From NCBI RefSeq assembly GCF_002000025.1, contig NZ_MUZV01000006.1:124001-188000 (forward strand): a stretch of 64,000 nt of DNA. Reading direction: 5' to 3'. Made by a program: the position numbers and the translations under genes. This document shows, piece by piece, positions 1-12,590 of the stretch. This stretch comes from Cognaticolwellia aestuarii. Its GTDB lineage: Bacteria > Pseudomonadota > Gammaproteobacteria > Enterobacterales > Alteromonadaceae. Under the pieces are notes generated by a model. The model was not told the origin of the DNA and made no database searches. It was given only the letters and a program-made list of their open reading frames with translations. How positions within the stretch are numbered: the first letter of the stretch is position 1; every line of letters begins with the position of its first letter.

Positions 1-298
1 GTTGAATTAATAACAAGGTATCTAATGAGAAGGTTGAAAAAGTCGTAAATGCGCCTAAAAAGCCGATTCCGATCAATGTTCGATAAACACTAACCTCAAT
101 TACATTCTGTTCAATTAACCCATATAGTGCTCCCATGATCAGGGAGCCGGAAATATTAACCGCCAACGTCGCAAAAGGGAATCCTTTTCCGAGCCAATTT
201 AAAATTAATTGTGAAATATAAAAACGAAAGCTGGCCCCAAATGCACCACCTAAAGCAACAAATAAGTACAAACTGAGATTACTGATGTTATTAGTCAT
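1..298 (-). CDS. crcB: Fluoride exporter CrcB/Fluc (3' end cut off by window edge)
   Basis: This is a small inner-membrane fluoride channel that lowers cytoplasmic fluoride. I translated it by hand from ATG at 298 on the minus strand; it runs off the window after about 99 residues, against about 125 in the family. Hydrophobic helices and the family motifs [10 protein letters not shown] (about residues 17-26), NISGSLIMG and [13 protein letters not shown] are all visible, the last being the conserved fluoride-pore region. The start codon overlaps the end of rarA by 8 bases, so the two are translationally coupled. That leaves no room for a fluoride riboswitch directly upstream. The identification is secure; the C-terminus cannot be seen. 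Confidence 0.92.
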   Translation of the reverse strand, partial: MTNNISNLSLYLFVALGGAFGASFRFYISQLILNWLGKGFPFATLAVNISGSLIMGALYGLIEQNVIEVSVYRTLIGIGFLGAFTTFSTFSLDTLLLIQ

Positions 299-1646
299 AT
301 CGACGTTGATCACTTTGTTGGTCTAATTGCTGGAGATACTTTAGTTTTTCACGCAGTTGTTTTTCTAAGCCGCGATCAGTGGGTTGATAAAGCGTTGTAT
401 GTGCTATTTCTTCTGGAAAATAGTTTTCACCAGCGGCAAAACCGCCGACTTCATCATGTGCATAACGATACTCACTACCATGCCCTAACGCTTTAGTTAT
501 AGCACTGGTGGCATTTTTTAAATGTAATGGTACGTCTAAATCGCTTGTTTCTTTCGCAAGTGCTTTTGCTTGATTAAAAGCACTATATACAGCATTGCTT
601 TTTGGCGCTAATGCCATGTAAACAGCAGCTTGTGCTATCGCGCGTTCACCTTCACTTGGCCCAACACGTGCAAAAGTATCCCATGCGTTAATGGCCAATT
701 GCATTGCCCGAGGATCTGCGTTACCAATGTCTTCACTAGCAATAGCTAACAATCTTCTAGCGACATATAACGCATCACCGCCGCCTTGTAAAATTCGGGC
801 ATACCAGTATAAAGCCGCATCTGGATCAGAGCCGCGTACTGACTTATGAAAGGCACTGATTAAATCATAAAAAGCATCTCCGCCTTTGTCATAAAGCGCA
901 ATTTTATTACCCGCAACTTGAATTAACTGTGCTTTGTTCAGCCGCTGTTGGTTGTTTTCAACATCGGCAATTGCTAAACAATTTTCTAACAAGTTGAGTA
1001 ATCTTCTTGCATCGCCATTGGCTAATGCAATTAGTTGCTTTTGGGTTTCATCATCAATAATTATCTCAAGCTGCGTGTTTTTTTGTTGATAATTTATCGC
1101 CCGCTGCAAGACATTATTTAAGTTCTCAGGGCTGAGCTTTTTTAGGGTATATACACGAGCTCGCGACAAAATGGCCTGGTTAAGCTCAAAGGCTGGATTT
1201 TCAGTGGTTGCACCAATAAAAATGATGGTGCCATCTTCAATATGCGGTAAAAAAGCATCTTGTTGACTTTTGTTAAAACGATGTACTTCATCAACAAACA
1301 GTACCGTTCTACGCTGTTGATGTATTGCACGGTCTTTAGCATTTTCGATCGCTTGTCGTATGTCTTTAATGCCAGAAGTTACCGCGGAAACACGCTCTAT
1401 ATCGGCGTTGGCATGATTAGCAATAATTTCTGCAATCGTAGTTTTGCCGGTACCTGGTGGCCCCCAAAAAATAAGCGAATGAACTTTTCCTTGTTCAATG
1501 GCTAAGGGGAGTGGCATACCTTTGGCTAAAATATGTTCTTGGCCTTCATAATCAGCTAATGATTTTGGCCGCAGTTTTGCCGCTAGCGGCTTAAAACTGT
1601 CATCTTCAGCAAATGCTAAATCAAGTGAGCCATTAGCGTTGGTCAT
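291..1646 (-). CDS. rarA: Replication-associated recombination protein A (MgsA/RarA), AAA+ ATPase
   Basis: RarA is a clamp-loader-like AAA+ ATPase that acts at stalled replication forks. The 451-residue length is usual for the family. Walker [10 protein letters not shown] lies at residues 62-70, Walker [10 protein letters not shown] at about 116-124 and the sensor-1 region GATTENPAF at about 145-153. A C-terminal helical tetramerisation part with the motif [11 protein letters not shown] follows. It overlaps lolA by 14 bases upstream and crcB by 8 bases downstream, so ftsK-lolA-rarA-crcB look like one operon. The order ftsK-lolA-rarA is the same in E. coli. Confidence 0.97.
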   Translation of the reverse strand: MTNANGSLDLAFAEDDSFKPLAAKLRPKSLADYEGQEHILAKGMPLPLAIEQGKVHSLIFWGPPGTGKTTIAEIIANHANADIERVSAVTSGIKDIRQAIENAKDRAIHQQRRTVLFVDEVHRFNKSQQDAFLPHIEDGTIIFIGATTENPAFELNQAILSRARVYTLKKLSPENLNNVLQRAINYQQKNTQLEIIIDDETQKQLIALANGDARRLLNLLENCLAIADVENNQQRLNKAQLIQVAGNKIALYDKGGDAFYDLISAFHKSVRGSDPDAALYWYARILQGGGDALYVARRLLAIASEDIGNADPRAMQLAINAWDTFARVGPSEGERAIAQAAVYMALAPKSNAVYSAFNQAKALAKETSDLDVPLHLKNATSAITKALGHGSEYRYAHDEVGGFAAGENYFPEEIAHTTLYQPTDRGLEKQLREKLKYLQQLDQQSDQRRYD

Positions 1647-2331
1647 CTAAATAAACACCTTCAGGGACAGTAAACGTAAATAAACTCGTATCAGGCTTTT
1701 CATTATGGTTTGACAGTGTGATCACACTGAGTTGCCCTGTGGCATCAAGAATATTAAAAGCAGACAATTCAACATTGTTAACGTCTTCAGCAAAAGTTAG
1801 CTCTAAGCTTTTAACGCGAGCATTGTCATTGTTGGCACTGATCAAATACCGATTATCCGCTAATTGACTCACGTTATAATCTCGCCATAACTTTTCGTCA
1901 TTACTCGTGATCAATAAAATGGGCGTATTAGCGATCGCATTTGCCAAAGAGTACACGCTAACCTGTTCAACAAAAGGATCATAAAACCATAAATTGCTAC
2001 CATCAGAAACAATCAAGGATTCATCAGGCAACGTGGTTTGCCAATTAACTAAGTTAGGTTTACTCACTGATAATAAACCACTACCTTGCTGTAACTCATT
2101 ACCGGTTTCATCAAATATTTTTTGACTAAATTCAGCACTGAAAAATTCGATTTTTGCCAACTTTGCCATTAACTTCGCTTTACTCGCATCGCTTTCTTGC
2201 GTAACGGCATTGGCGTTAATCTCACTAGTTGGTTCTGTGCTATCAGCTATTGCAGTATTACTCGTTAATACTGAAGTAAATAATGTCGCTATAACTGCTG
2301 CACTTTTTAGCAACTTCATTTTTTTAAACAT
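1633..2331 (-). CDS. lolA: Outer-membrane lipoprotein carrier protein LolA
   Basis: LolA is the periplasmic chaperone that takes lipoproteins from LolCDE and hands them to LolB at the outer membrane. A Sec signal peptide covers about residues 1-29 (basic start, hydrophobic core, cleavage after NTAIA). The body matches LolA, with [14 protein letters not shown] followed by the [15 protein letters not shown] strand region. At 232 residues it is longer than the roughly 203 of E. coli. The extra length is a polar stretch between the signal peptide and the first helix. The gene lies 1 base after the ftsK stop codon, in the same operon. Confidence 0.94.
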   Translation of the reverse strand: MFKKMKLLKSAAVIATLFTSVLTSNTAIADSTEPTSEINANAVTQESDASKAKLMAKLAKIEFFSAEFSQKIFDETGNELQQGSGLLSVSKPNLVNWQTTLPDESLIVSDGSNLWFYDPFVEQVSVYSLANAIANTPILLITSNDEKLWRDYNVSQLADNRYLISANNDNARVKSLELTFAEDVNNVELSAFNILDATGQLSVITLSNHNEKPDTSLFTFTVPEGVYLDDQR

Positions 2332-2332
2332 C

Positions 2333-4873
2333 TTATGATTCCTTAATCGGCGGTGGCGCTAATACTTCTCTTGCACCATTATTGCCTGGTCGACTTACGA
2401 CACCGTTTTGCTCCATTTGTTCAACAATACGAGCAGAACGATTGTAACCAATTCTAAATTTTCGCTGGATACTTGAGATGGAAACCCGACGAGTTTCACT
2501 AATAAAAGCTAGCGCTTCATCATATAAAGTATCGATTTCTTCATCACTATTACCCTCCGCTTGCTCGCCAGGTAATAAAATTTCTTGTTCGCTATCTCCA
2601 GATAAAATGTCTTCTATATAGTTTGGCTCAGCTCTTGATTTCCAATCGCTAACCACGGCATGTACTTCATGATCATCAACAAAAGCGCCATGAACTCGGA
2701 TGGGTACCGCTTCGCCGGGTGGTAAATAAAACATATCACCCATCCCTAAAAGTTGATCCGCACCTTGTTGATCTAAAATGATACGAGATTCTATACGCGA
2801 TTGTACTCTTAAGGCCATTCGCGTTGGAATATTGGCTTTGATTAAACCAGTAATGACATCTGCCGATGGTCGTTGAGTAGCGAGAATTAAATGAATACCT
2901 GCTGCCCGTGCTTTTTGGGCTATACGGGCAATAAGCTCTTCCACTTTTTTACCCACTATCATCATCATGTCAGCGAATTCATCAACAATGATGACAATTG
3001 ATGGCAGTTTTGTTAACAAAGGGGGAGTTTGAGTAAAAGCATCGCTTGGTTGCCATAAAGGGTCAATCAAAGGTTCTCCCGCTGCAATTGCTTTGGCAAC
3101 TTTGTCGTTATAGCCTTTGAGATTTCTTACCCCAAGCTTAGACATTAATTGGTATCGTCGTTCCATTTCGCCGACACACCAACGCAGCGCATTAGCTGCT
3201 TCTTTCATATCAGTTACTACCTCAGATAATAAATGAGGAATACCATCATAAACTGAAAGCTCTACTTGTTTAGGGTCAATCATGATCATACGGACATCTT
3301 CTGGTGAAGACTTATATAAGATACTGACAATCATGGTATTAACAGCAACTGACTTACCAGAGCCTGTGGTACCAGCAACTAATAAATGCGGCATTTTAGC
3401 AAGATCGGCAATAACAGGCTCACCCGATATATCGCTACCTATAGCCATAGCTAAGTTCGATTTTGAGTGTGAAAATTTCTCACAAGAGATTACATCAGCA
3501 AAAAATACCGTTTCTCGATGTTTATTAGGCAGCTCGATACCAATGACGGATTTACCTTCTATGACCTCAACCACGCGAACACTTTTTGCCGACAGCGAAC
3601 GGGCTAAGTCTTTTGATAAGTTGGTTATTTTACTGGCTTTCACGCCAGGCGCTAAATTTAACTCAAAGCGTGTGATAACAGGACCAGGAAAAACGCCAAC
3701 TACTTCAGCTTTAATGCCAAATTCAAGCAACTTTGCCTCAACTAAACGTGAAACACGGTCTAGTTGCTCTTGGTCAATCGGATGTTTGGCCCGATCAGGA
3801 CGGTCTAATAAATCTAATGACGGCATATCACTGAAGTTGGGTTCAACAGGTTTATCATTCTCTAATTGCTGATAAATTTTATCATGCAATGTTGTAGGTT
3901 CTTCCACCGTAATTTTTTCAACAGGCTCAAATGCAGCGGCTATTTCATCATCACTAACATGCTCTTGCACATTCATTGCTAGTGGCTCACCCATTAATTC
4001 ATCGATATCGACATAAGGTTCATGCTCACGAGTGTTGTAAGCACTGTCATCATGACTTTTAGCAAAAATACTATCATGCTTAATATCACCGAGTGTTTCT
4101 AATGCTTGTTTGACTTCATCAGGCTCTTTTTCAAAGGCAATGTAGTGCTCAGGTACGCTATCAGCATCTGCTGTTGCGCTGTTATTATTGACATCTACAC
4201 TTGCTAACTTTTCTGCGTCGCTATCGGTGACAGTTACTTTTTCTGGGCCTGTTCCTAAATGATGCTTGATCAATGCCGGTAAACTTATTAAGTATTCCAT
4301 CGCTTTTATCGCATATTCCCCTACCCTGTCGATGAAATTAAGCAGCGATACACCGGTTAATAATACAAATCCCGATGCACAAAAAGTCACAAACAATAAG
4401 GTACTGCCAATAAAGGAGAAATACGGTAATAGTGAGTTACTTAACACATCACCTAAAATACCGCCGGCAGAAAAATAGAAAACATCGTCGAAATTCATAC
4501 TGGCAATAGAAGTAATACCGATGTAAAACAAAATAAAACCAATAAACTTTAAACCAAGGGTAAGGTAATCAAGGCGAATTAATTGGTGATATTTTTGAAA
4601 CAGCAACCAACCTGTTATAGCAATAACAAAGGGTAAACTATAAGCAATTAAGCCAAATAAATTTAACAGTAAATCTGACAGATAGGCACCAACTGCCCCG
4701 CCCATATTACGGACTGGTGTTTGATAACCCGTTTGCGACCAGCCAGGGTCAGCGGGGTCGAAACTAAACAACGCTAACATAATAAACATGGCAAAAACGC
4801 AAGATACTAATAACCCTGCTTCGAGAAGGCGTTGAACGCCATTTAACTTAGGAGAAGGTGAAGACAAATGCAC
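2333..4873 (-). CDS. ftsK: DNA translocase FtsK
   Basis: FtsK is the septum-anchored dsDNA pump that aligns chromosome dimer sites for XerCD during division. Four or so transmembrane helices fill residues 20-190. An acidic linker of about 150 residues follows, much shorter than in E. coli (846 residues in total against about 1,329). The RecA-like motor has Walker A GTTGSGKS at about 501-508 and Walker [13 protein letters not shown]. The C-terminal winged-helix gamma domain (about 780-840, including [22 protein letters not shown]) reads KOPS sequences. Its position between lrp and lolA is conserved in gammaproteobacteria. Confidence 0.97.
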   Translation of the reverse strand: MHLSSPSPKLNGVQRLLEAGLLVSCVFAMFIMLALFSFDPADPGWSQTGYQTPVRNMGGAVGAYLSDLLLNLFGLIAYSLPFVIAITGWLLFQKYHQLIRLDYLTLGLKFIGFILFYIGITSIASMNFDDVFYFSAGGILGDVLSNSLLPYFSFIGSTLLFVTFCASGFVLLTGVSLLNFIDRVGEYAIKAMEYLISLPALIKHHLGTGPEKVTVTDSDAEKLASVDVNNNSATADADSVPEHYIAFEKEPDEVKQALETLGDIKHDSIFAKSHDDSAYNTREHEPYVDIDELMGEPLAMNVQEHVSDDEIAAAFEPVEKITVEEPTTLHDKIYQQLENDKPVEPNFSDMPSLDLLDRPDRAKHPIDQEQLDRVSRLVEAKLLEFGIKAEVVGVFPGPVITRFELNLAPGVKASKITNLSKDLARSLSAKSVRVVEVIEGKSVIGIELPNKHRETVFFADVISCEKFSHSKSNLAMAIGSDISGEPVIADLAKMPHLLVAGTTGSGKSVAVNTMIVSILYKSSPEDVRMIMIDPKQVELSVYDGIPHLLSEVVTDMKEAANALRWCVGEMERRYQLMSKLGVRNLKGYNDKVAKAIAAGEPLIDPLWQPSDAFTQTPPLLTKLPSIVIIVDEFADMMMIVGKKVEELIARIAQKARAAGIHLILATQRPSADVITGLIKANIPTRMALRVQSRIESRIILDQQGADQLLGMGDMFYLPPGEAVPIRVHGAFVDDHEVHAVVSDWKSRAEPNYIEDILSGDSEQEILLPGEQAEGNSDEEIDTLYDEALAFISETRRVSISSIQRKFRIGYNRSARIVEQMEQNGVVSRPGNNGAREVLAPPPIKES

Positions 4874-4938
4874 ACTCTTGAAAAAATTATCATTATAATC
4901 TTGCTAAAATACCAAACATTAGCAGCGAATTAAATCTT

Positions 4939-5421
4939 TTAGCGTTTTATTGGTAATAGATTTGATGATTTCACCTCTTCCATCACTACGTAGGTTCTAC
5001 TTTCACTTACAGCAGGTAAGCGTAATAGAGTACTGCCAAGGAGTTCACGGTAAGCTGCCATATCAGCAACACGAGTTTTTAATAGAAAGTCAAAATCACC
5101 TGAGACCAAGTGACACTCTTGAATGACGTCAAGTTGATGGACTGCTTTAGAAAAGTCATCAAAAACATCAGGACTGGTTTTGGTCAAGGTTATTTCAACA
5201 ATAACTAATAAGGCTGCTTCTAACTTATGTGGGTTTAAAATGGCTTGATAACCGGTGATAAAGTTGTCATTTTCTAAACGCTTTACCCTTTCTAAACACG
5301 GCGTCGCACTTAAGCCTACGCGCTTTGAAAGTTCGATATTAGATAAACGACCATTTTTTTGTAGTTCAACTAAAATGTTTTTATCGATACGATCGATTTT
5401 TTTTACGGTGGTAGAACTCAT
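4939..5421 (-). CDS. lrp: Leucine-responsive regulatory protein Lrp
   Basis: Lrp is a global AsnC/Lrp-family regulator that senses leucine and alanine. An N-terminal helix-turn-helix (about residues 12-50, containing LSNIELSKRVGLSATPCLERVKRL) is followed by the RAM effector-binding domain. I chose ATG at 5421 (160 residues). The longer reading frame beginning at 5445 starts only 9 bases after a TATAAT box, so it would sit at the transcription start. The gene is divergent from ald, a common Lrp target, and beside ftsK as in E. coli. It probably regulates itself and ald from the shared 122-base gap. Confidence 0.95.
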   Translation of the reverse strand: MSSTTVKKIDRIDKNILVELQKNGRLSNIELSKRVGLSATPCLERVKRLENDNFITGYQAILNPHKLEAALLVIVEITLTKTSPDVFDDFSKAVHQLDVIQECHLVSGDFDFLLKTRVADMAAYRELLGSTLLRLPAVSESRTYVVMEEVKSSNLLPIKR

Positions 5422-5454
5422 ATACAATTCACTACAAATTAACATTTTATCAGG

Positions 5455-5460
5455 ATTATA
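5455..5460 (-). promoter_or_regulatory. Probable -10 element for lrp
   Basis: The minus strand reads TATAAT here, 33 bases before the chosen lrp ATG at 5421. No convincing -35 hexamer is seen 16-18 bases upstream, which would suit an activated or autoregulated promoter. The box argues against the earlier in-frame ATG at 5445. Confidence 0.45.
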
Positions 5461-5543
5461 TACTAATTTACTAAGAATAACGACAGGTTAATCCGCTATA
5501 AAGTCACTATACTAGTCGCATATTTTATAAGAGAGATATAACT

Positions 5544-6665
5544 ATGATTATTGGTGTACCTAAAGAAATAAAGAACCACGAATACCGTATTGGCTTAACT
5601 CCTGCTGGCGTTAAAGAGCTTGTTGTTAATGGCCATGAGGTTATCGTTGAAAATAATGGTGGTGCAGCAATCGGTTTTGATAACGATCAATACATCACAG
5701 CCGGTGCAAAAATTATTGATTCAGCAGCTGAAATTTTTGCTAGCGCTGATATGATTATCAAAGTAAAAGAGCCACAACCTAACGAGTGTAAAATGCTTCG
5801 TCCAGGCCAAGTGCTATTTACTTACTTACATTTAGCCCCTGATCCAAAGCAAACTGAATTACTTGTTGCTTCTGGTGCTACTTGTATTGCTTATGAAACT
5901 GTTACTCAAAATGGCGGTGGCTTACCATTATTAGCGCCAATGTCTGAAGTTGCAGGTCGTATGTCTATTCAAGCCGGTGCCCACGCATTAGAAAAAGCTC
6001 AAGGTGGCTTAGGTGCTTTATTAGGTGGTGTTCCAGGTGTTGCGCCAGCAAAAGTGCTAATTATTGGTGGCGGTGTTGTAGGTACACAAGCAGCACGTAT
6101 GGCTGTTGGCATGGGAGCAGATGTAACTATTTTAGATCGCTCACTACCTCGCCTTCGTCAATTAGATACAGAGTTTGATGGCCGTTTAAAAACCGTTTAC
6201 TCAACAGCTGATGCAATGGATCAACTGATTGTTGAAGCAGATTTAGTTATCGGTGCAGTGTTAATTCCTGGTGCAGCAGCACCTAAATTAGTGACAGCAC
6301 AACACATCAAAATGATGAAAAAAGGTGCTGTTGTCGTTGATGTAGCGATTGACCAAGGTGGTTGTTTTGAAACATCTAAAGCAACAACACATCAAGATCC
6401 AACCTATATGGTAGATGACGTTGTACATTACTGTGTGGCAAACATGCCAGGTGGTGTGGCAAGAACATCAACAATGGCATTAACTAATGCAACTATGCCA
6501 TTCACTGTTACTTTAGCTAACAAAGGCGCTAAGCAAGCTATGCTTGATGATGCACATTTAATGGCTGGCTTGAACGTTTTAGGTGGAAAAATTACTTATA
6601 AGCCTGTTGCAGATGTATTAGGCTATGACTATGTTGCTCCAGAAGAAGCTGTTGCAACGTTATAA
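5544..6665 (+). CDS. ald: Alanine dehydrogenase
   Basis: This cytoplasmic NAD-dependent enzyme interconverts L-alanine with pyruvate plus ammonia. Its 373 residues are full length. The N-terminal catalytic part has the family start MIIGVPKEIKNHEYRIGLTP and the KVKEPQ loop. The Rossmann domain follows, with LIIGGGVVGTQAARMA at about residues 170-185. A clear ribosome site, AAGAGAG, lies 8 bases before the ATG. It is monocistronic, ends in a strong terminator and is divergent from lrp, which likely controls it. E. coli has no ald at this position. Confidence 0.97.
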   Translation: MIIGVPKEIKNHEYRIGLTPAGVKELVVNGHEVIVENNGGAAIGFDNDQYITAGAKIIDSAAEIFASADMIIKVKEPQPNECKMLRPGQVLFTYLHLAPDPKQTELLVASGATCIAYETVTQNGGGLPLLAPMSEVAGRMSIQAGAHALEKAQGGLGALLGGVPGVAPAKVLIIGGGVVGTQAARMAVGMGADVTILDRSLPRLRQLDTEFDGRLKTVYSTADAMDQLIVEADLVIGAVLIPGAAAPKLVTAQHIKMMKKGAVVVDVAIDQGGCFETSKATTHQDPTYMVDDVVHYCVANMPGGVARTSTMALTNATMPFTVTLANKGAKQAMLDDAHLMAGLNVLGGKITYKPVADVLGYDYVAPEEAVATL

Positions 6666-6685
6666 GCTTTAATAAGTAGATTTAT

Positions 6686-6714
6686 AAAGCCGCTATTTAT
6701 TAGCGGCTTTTTTT
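6686..6714 (+). terminator. Rho-independent terminator of ald
   Basis: AAAGCCGCT and AGCGGCTTT pair around a short AT-rich loop and are followed by a run of T. It lies 20 bases after the ald stop. The remaining 273 bases before trxB are AT-rich and hold the trxB promoter; I see no gene there. Confidence 0.9.
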
Positions 6715-6984
6715 ATCGCTTGTGTTTTAACCGTCAACAGCCTAGCTAAAGTTGCAAGCATTTAAGCTAGCATTGCTGTTATCTCATGCAAGCGATACAG
6801 TTTTATTGACTAGCTTTCATATTCTTAAGGTTATTATCAAGAGCACTTAGGCAGTGAATTTGTAAAATTATGCTTGCAGTTTTATGTAATAAGTTATTAT
6901 TTATAATTAATTCTTTGTTGCTCTCTTGAGATAATCACTTAGAATCCCAACCATTAAGACATTAACGTATTTATTTTGGAGTAG

Positions 6985-7947
<963 letters not shown>

Positions 7948-7950
7948 ACA

Positions 7951-8673
7951 ATGACCAGAGCTATTCCTTGGTTATCTTCGAATAGCTCGACTTTTCCTGC
8001 ATTATCAAAGGCGTTGATTGAGCCCAATGGTTTACTCGCTTTTGGTGATGATTTATCACCTGCCCGCATATTTCAAGCCTATCAGCTCGGTATATTTCCT
8101 TGGTTCAGTGAGGGTGATCCTGTGATGTGGTGGAGTCCTAATCCGCGTGCAATCATTAATATATCTGCTCTTAAAATTAATAAAACCTTACACAAGGTAC
8201 TGAAACGCCGAACGTTTACCGTAACGTTAAATAAAAGCTTCGAACAAGTCATTGAATTGTGTGCTGACGCCCCCTTTCGTGTCGAGGAAACTTGGATTGT
8301 TAGTCCAATGTTAGCCGCCTATAAAAAATTACATTTGCAAGGCAAAGCACATTCTATTGAAGTATGGCAAGATGATGAACTTGTCGGTGGTTTATACGGT
8401 GTTGCTGTCAACGGATATTTTTCTGGTGAGTCTATGTTTTATAAACAAAGCAACGCATCAAAAGTTGCCTTGGTTTATTTAGCACAATTACTCAAGTCAA
8501 TTAATGTTGAAATGATTGACTGTCAAATGTTAAACCCCTTTTTAGCTTCTATGGGCTGTGTCGAAATTAACAGAGAAAGCTTTATCACCCAACAGTCAAT
8601 AGCAAAAACTATTGTACCCCAGGAAAATTTTTGGCAACCTCGTCGATTAAACCTAACGTATTATTCGAACTAA
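7951..8673 (+). CDS. aat: Leucyl/phenylalanyl-tRNA-protein transferase
   Basis: Aat attaches leucine or phenylalanine from aminoacyl-tRNA to proteins with N-terminal Arg or Lys, marking them for ClpS-ClpAP degradation. Its 240 residues are typical. The family blocks GLLAFGDDLSPARIFQAYQLGIFPWF, WWSPNPRAII and VGGLYGVAVNGYFSGESMF are present in order, read here as short segments of the whole. It is tightly coupled to trxB and followed 160 bases later by bpt, a second leucyl-transferase. The rest of the pathway, clpS and clpA, is 1.3 kb downstream on the other strand. Confidence 0.96.
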   Translation: MTRAIPWLSSNSSTFPALSKALIEPNGLLAFGDDLSPARIFQAYQLGIFPWFSEGDPVMWWSPNPRAIINISALKINKTLHKVLKRRTFTVTLNKSFEQVIELCADAPFRVEETWIVSPMLAAYKKLHLQGKAHSIEVWQDDELVGGLYGVAVNGYFSGESMFYKQSNASKVALVYLAQLLKSINVEMIDCQMLNPFLASMGCVEINRESFITQQSIAKTIVPQENFWQPRRLNLTYYSN

Positions 8674-8731
8674 TTGCATCGAAAACGTATTATTAAATTA
8701 ATCCCGTTTCGTATAAGAAAACTCACTCATT

Positions 8732-8760
8732 TAGATGATTGATATAAAGCTTGTTATAAT
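8732..8760 (+). promoter_or_regulatory. Possible promoter of bpt-infA
   Basis: A perfect -10 hexamer TATAAT lies at 8755-8760, with a weak -35 candidate TAGATG 17 bases upstream. The bpt ATG follows 73 bases later. It is supported only by sequence resemblance. Confidence 0.35.
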
Positions 8761-8833
8761 AAAATTTGCCCAGTAATTCGCTTGGGCGCTTAAGATATTT
8801 AGGCTTAGTACATCTATTAAAAGGTAATTACCA

Positions 8834-9535
8834 ATGACCATAAACTACGAGCTAGGCATCACTAAGCCATTTCCTTGTAATTACCTACCTGGGCAAGAAG
8901 AGCGCTTATTAGTTGCTGTAGATACAAATTTACATAATAGTGTGCATTATGGTTGGTTAATGCAGCAAGGCTTTAGACGTAGCGGTAATGATATCTATCG
9001 CCCTCATTGTATTAACTGCCAAGCATGTCAATCACTTCGTGTGTTAGTACAAAGTTTCACTCCATCAAAAAGCCAAAAACGCTTATTAAAACGTAATCAG
9101 CAATTTAAAGTCGTCGTTAGTGAACAAATAAAGCCCAGCTATTACCCTTTGTATGAGCAGTATATTAATAATATACATAACGACGGCTCTATGTTTCCTG
9201 CGTCTGAAGAGCAATTTCAGAGTTTTACCCTTAATAATATTACAGCGCAATATTACATCGAAATTTGGCACGGTGAGACTTTGATCAGTGTTGCTGTAAC
9301 AGACAAGATCCCTCATGCGTTATCCGCTGTGTATACATTCTATCATCCTGATTACAGAAAATACGGCTTAGGTGTTTTTTCGATTTTAAAGCAAATTGAA
9401 ATTGCTGCTCAGCTTGAACACCAGTTTCTCTATCTTGGCTACCAAATTACGCAATGCGACAAAATGAACTATAAAAATCGTTATAATCCACACCAAATAT
9501 TAGTCGAAAATCAATGGCAAACCGTAAATAAATAA
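8834..9535 (+). CDS. bpt: Aspartate/glutamate leucyltransferase (arginyl-tRNA-protein transferase family)
   Basis: Bpt enzymes transfer leucine from Leu-tRNA to N-terminal Asp or Glu, creating ClpS-recognised N-degrons; they share the fold of eukaryotic arginyl transferases. The 233-residue length is usual. The N-terminal cysteine motif is seen as [13 protein letters not shown] plus [12 protein letters not shown]. The C-terminal GNAT-like half contains [17 protein letters not shown]. An alternative name is ate; the bacterial family is generally leucyl-specific, which is taken from family knowledge rather than shown here. It sits between aat and infA, and E. coli lacks it. Confidence 0.93.
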   Translation: MTINYELGITKPFPCNYLPGQEERLLVAVDTNLHNSVHYGWLMQQGFRRSGNDIYRPHCINCQACQSLRVLVQSFTPSKSQKRLLKRNQQFKVVVSEQIKPSYYPLYEQYINNIHNDGSMFPASEEQFQSFTLNNITAQYYIEIWHGETLISVAVTDKIPHALSAVYTFYHPDYRKYGLGVFSILKQIEIAAQLEHQFLYLGYQITQCDKMNYKNRYNPHQILVENQWQTVNK

Positions 9536-9838
<303 letters not shown>

Positions 9839-9862
9839 AAATTAATTAATTTAGTTTTGAAT

Positions 9863-9897
9863 ACGCTTTAGGTTGATATAAATAAGGCGTTTTTTTA
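9863..9897 (+). terminator. Rho-independent terminator of infA
   Basis: ACGCTTTA pairs with TAAGGCGT, including one G-T pair, over a 12-base loop. Six T residues follow. It lies 25 bases after the infA stop. Confidence 0.75.
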
Positions 9898-9931
9898 TTA
9901 CTTAAATTTAGTTAATTCCAATTTAAATAAC

Positions 9932-9959
9932 AAAAAACCGAGCATGCTCGGTTTTTTTA
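9932..9959. terminator. Bidirectional terminator between infA and clpA
   Basis: AAAAAACCGAGC and GCTCGGTTTTTTT form a near-perfect stem. Runs of A and T on the two sides let it work for convergent infA (plus) and clpA (minus). Confidence 0.9.
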
Positions 9960-9988
9960 TTTGTTTTGAAATAAGTGGCTAATTTACA

Positions 9989-12241
9989 CTAGTGTTCAAC
10001 GAGTTCTTTTTTCGATTCATAATTGATCACGAGTTTATCTTTTTTAACGGCAACACGCGCCACACCACCTTGAGTTAATTCACCAAAAAGTAACTCATTG
10101 GCTAATGGTTTCTTTAATTGCTCTTGTATTAACCTTGCCATAGGTCTTGCCCCCATAGCTTTATCATAACCGTTGCTAGCCATCCATTTCTTAGCATCTT
10201 TAGTTATCTCGAGTGAAACACCTTTTTCATCAAGTTGTACTTGTAGCTCAACAATAAACTTATCGACTACTTGTTGAATAATTTCATCGCTTAAGTGGTT
10301 AAACCAAACTATATTGTCTAAGCGATTGCGAAACTCAGGTGAAAATACTTTATTAATTTCTTCCATGGCATCAATGCTATTGTCTTGTTGCTTAAAGCCA
10401 ATAGATTGCTTCACCGTATGGGCAACACCGGCATTAGTAGTCAAGACTAAAATAATGTTTCTAAAGTCAGCTTTACGGCCATTGTTGTCTGTTAAGGTAC
10501 CATGATCCATAACCTGCAGCAGAATGTTGTAAACATCTTCATGGGCTTTTTCTATCTCATCCAATAAAACAACAGCATGTGGGTTTTTAATCACAGCATC
10601 GGTGAGCAAACCGCCTTGCTCATAGCCAACATAACCTGGAGGCGCTCCAATAAGTCGACTTACCGCATGCTTTTCCATATATTCAGACATATCATAGCGT
10701 AATAGTTCAACACCCAGTACTTTCGCCAGTTGCTGTGTGACTTCTGTTTTACCTACACCCGTAGGGCCAGCAAAAATAAAAGAGCCAATAGGTTTATTTT
10801 CGTTACCTAAACCTGCTCGCGATAAGCGAATAACTGACGAGAGTTCGTCGATGGCGTGATCTTGGCCAAAAACCACCAGCTTTAAGTTACGATCAAGTGT
10901 TTTTAAGCTATCAACCTCGGTCGATGACACTGACTTTTCAGGAATACGCGCCATTTTAGCCACGATGTTTTCAATATCTGTATTACTAATTACTTTTTTA
11001 CGCTTAGATGCCGCGATTAATTGTTGGCGAGCACCGGCTTCATCAATAACATCAATCGCTTTATCCGGTAAAAAGCGCTCATTAATATATTTAGCTGACA
11101 GCTGTGCTGCTGCCCTTAGCGCCTTATTTGAATAACGCACACCATGATGAGCTTCATATTTATCTTTCAAGCCATGCAGAATTTTTGTTGTATCATCAAC
11201 ACTGGGTTCAATAACATCAATTTTTTGGAAACGACGCGCTAAGGCGCGATCTTTTTCAAAGATACTTTGATACTCTTGATACGTTGTAGAGCCTATACAG
11301 CGTAATTTTCCTGATGATAACAAAGGTTTGATCAGGTTAGATGCATCTAACATTCCTCCAGAGGCTGCTCCAGCACCTATGATGGTATGTATCTCATCAA
11401 TGAAGAGTATCGCATTACCATCTTGTTCAAGTTCTTTTAATAAGGCTTTAAAGCGCTTTTCAAAATCACCACGATATTTTGTACCCGCGAGCAATGCTCC
11501 CATATCTAAAGAGTAAATTGTTGCATCCGCCAAAAACTCAGGGACTTTGTCTGATATCAGAAGATTTGCTAAACCTTCAGCAATGGCTGTTTTACCAACG
11601 CCAGCTTCACCTACGTATAGCGGATTATTTTTACGGCGACGACTCAATACTTGTAAAGTACGCTCAAGCTCACTATCACGACCAATGAGTGGATCAATAT
11701 TGCCTTTTTTCGCTTCTTCATTGAGGTTAGTGGCAAAGTTGTCAATGGTGCGGGGTTCTTCATCACCTGCCGGTGCTTGTTCTGTGCTAGTGCCACTTTC
11801 TTGATCAATTTTAGCGATACCATGAGAAATGTAGTTAACAATATCTAAGCGACTAATATCCGATTTCTTTAAAAAATAAGCGGCTTGTGATTCTTGCTCA
11901 CTAAATATTGCGACTAAAACATTTGCGCCATTAACCTCACTTTTGCCTGAGGACTGAACATGAAAAACTGCACGTTGCAGCACACGTTGAAAACCTAAAG
12001 TAGGTTGAGTTTCTCTTTCTTCTTCACCAGTGGGGATTACTGGTGTCGTATCGACGATAAACGCTAATAGCTCTTTTCTAAGATTGGTCATATTAGCGCC
12101 GCAAGCATTTAAAGCATCAATCGATGAAGGGTTATCTAACAACGCCAACAATAAATGTTCAACCGTCATAAATTCATGGCGAGACTCTTTAGCCTGACGA
12201 AAAGCCATATTTAACGATACTTCTAAATCTTTATTTAGCAT
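9989..12241 (-). CDS. clpA: ATP-dependent Clp protease ATP-binding subunit ClpA
   Basis: ClpA is the hexameric AAA+ unfoldase that feeds substrates to ClpP. It has the N-terminal Clp-N double repeat (residues 1-145, where ClpS docks) and a first ATPase module with Walker [10 protein letters not shown] at about 211. The second module has Walker [10 protein letters not shown] at about 490 and the [14 protein letters not shown] pore loop. The IGF-type loop for ClpP docking is visible as SIGFKQQ near residue 610. Its 750 residues match E. coli (758). It lies 28 bases after clpS in one operon. Confidence 0.97.
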   Translation of the reverse strand: MLNKDLEVSLNMAFRQAKESRHEFMTVEHLLLALLDNPSSIDALNACGANMTNLRKELLAFIVDTTPVIPTGEEERETQPTLGFQRVLQRAVFHVQSSGKSEVNGANVLVAIFSEQESQAAYFLKKSDISRLDIVNYISHGIAKIDQESGTSTEQAPAGDEEPRTIDNFATNLNEEAKKGNIDPLIGRDSELERTLQVLSRRRKNNPLYVGEAGVGKTAIAEGLANLLISDKVPEFLADATIYSLDMGALLAGTKYRGDFEKRFKALLKELEQDGNAILFIDEIHTIIGAGAASGGMLDASNLIKPLLSSGKLRCIGSTTYQEYQSIFEKDRALARRFQKIDVIEPSVDDTTKILHGLKDKYEAHHGVRYSNKALRAAAQLSAKYINERFLPDKAIDVIDEAGARQQLIAASKRKKVISNTDIENIVAKMARIPEKSVSSTEVDSLKTLDRNLKLVVFGQDHAIDELSSVIRLSRAGLGNENKPIGSFIFAGPTGVGKTEVTQQLAKVLGVELLRYDMSEYMEKHAVSRLIGAPPGYVGYEQGGLLTDAVIKNPHAVVLLDEIEKAHEDVYNILLQVMDHGTLTDNNGRKADFRNIILVLTTNAGVAHTVKQSIGFKQQDNSIDAMEEINKVFSPEFRNRLDNIVWFNHLSDEIIQQVVDKFIVELQVQLDEKGVSLEITKDAKKWMASNGYDKAMGARPMARLIQEQLKKPLANELLFGELTQGGVARVAVKKDKLVINYESKKELVEH

Positions 12242-12269
12242 AGGTTACTCCAATTTGCATCTTGCGTTA

Positions 12270-12590
12270 TTACGCCTTTTCCATAGTACATTTAAGCGGA
12301 TGTTCATTGCTTGTTGCGTAACTCAACACCTGATCAACCTTAGTTTCTGCCACTTCAGCAGTAAAGGTACCACAACGCCCTTTCCCTTTATAATGAATAG
12401 CTAGCATGATTTCTGTCGCTTGTTCTGAATTCATGTTAAAAAATTTACACAATACGTCAATGACAAAATCCATTGGCGTGTAGTCGTCGTTTAGTAGCAC
12501 TACATTATACATAGGGGGTTTCTGAAATTTTTCAATAACCTCATCGTCAAGAACGCTTTGATCATCTATCAACTCTTTCCATTTGCTCAT
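12270..12590 (-). CDS. clpS: ClpAP adaptor ClpS
   Basis: ClpS recognises N-terminal Leu, Phe, Trp and Tyr and delivers N-degron proteins to ClpA. The 106-residue protein shows the core [23 protein letters not shown], where the N-D-D-Y segment and following hydrophobics line the binding pocket. The conserved H-Y-K-G-K-G motif follows. It is first in the clpS-clpA operon and divergent from cspD, as in E. coli. Confidence 0.96.
   Translation of the reverse strand: MSKWKELIDDQSVLDDEVIEKFQKPPMYNVVLLNDDYTPMDFVIDVLCKFFNMNSEQATEIMLAIHYKGKGRCGTFTAEVAETKVDQVLSYATSNEHPLKCTMEKA

Noticed and set aside
3282-3872. A 196-codon antisense frame inside ftsK
   Set aside because: Opposite the conserved motor domain; no ribosome site or recognisable domain.
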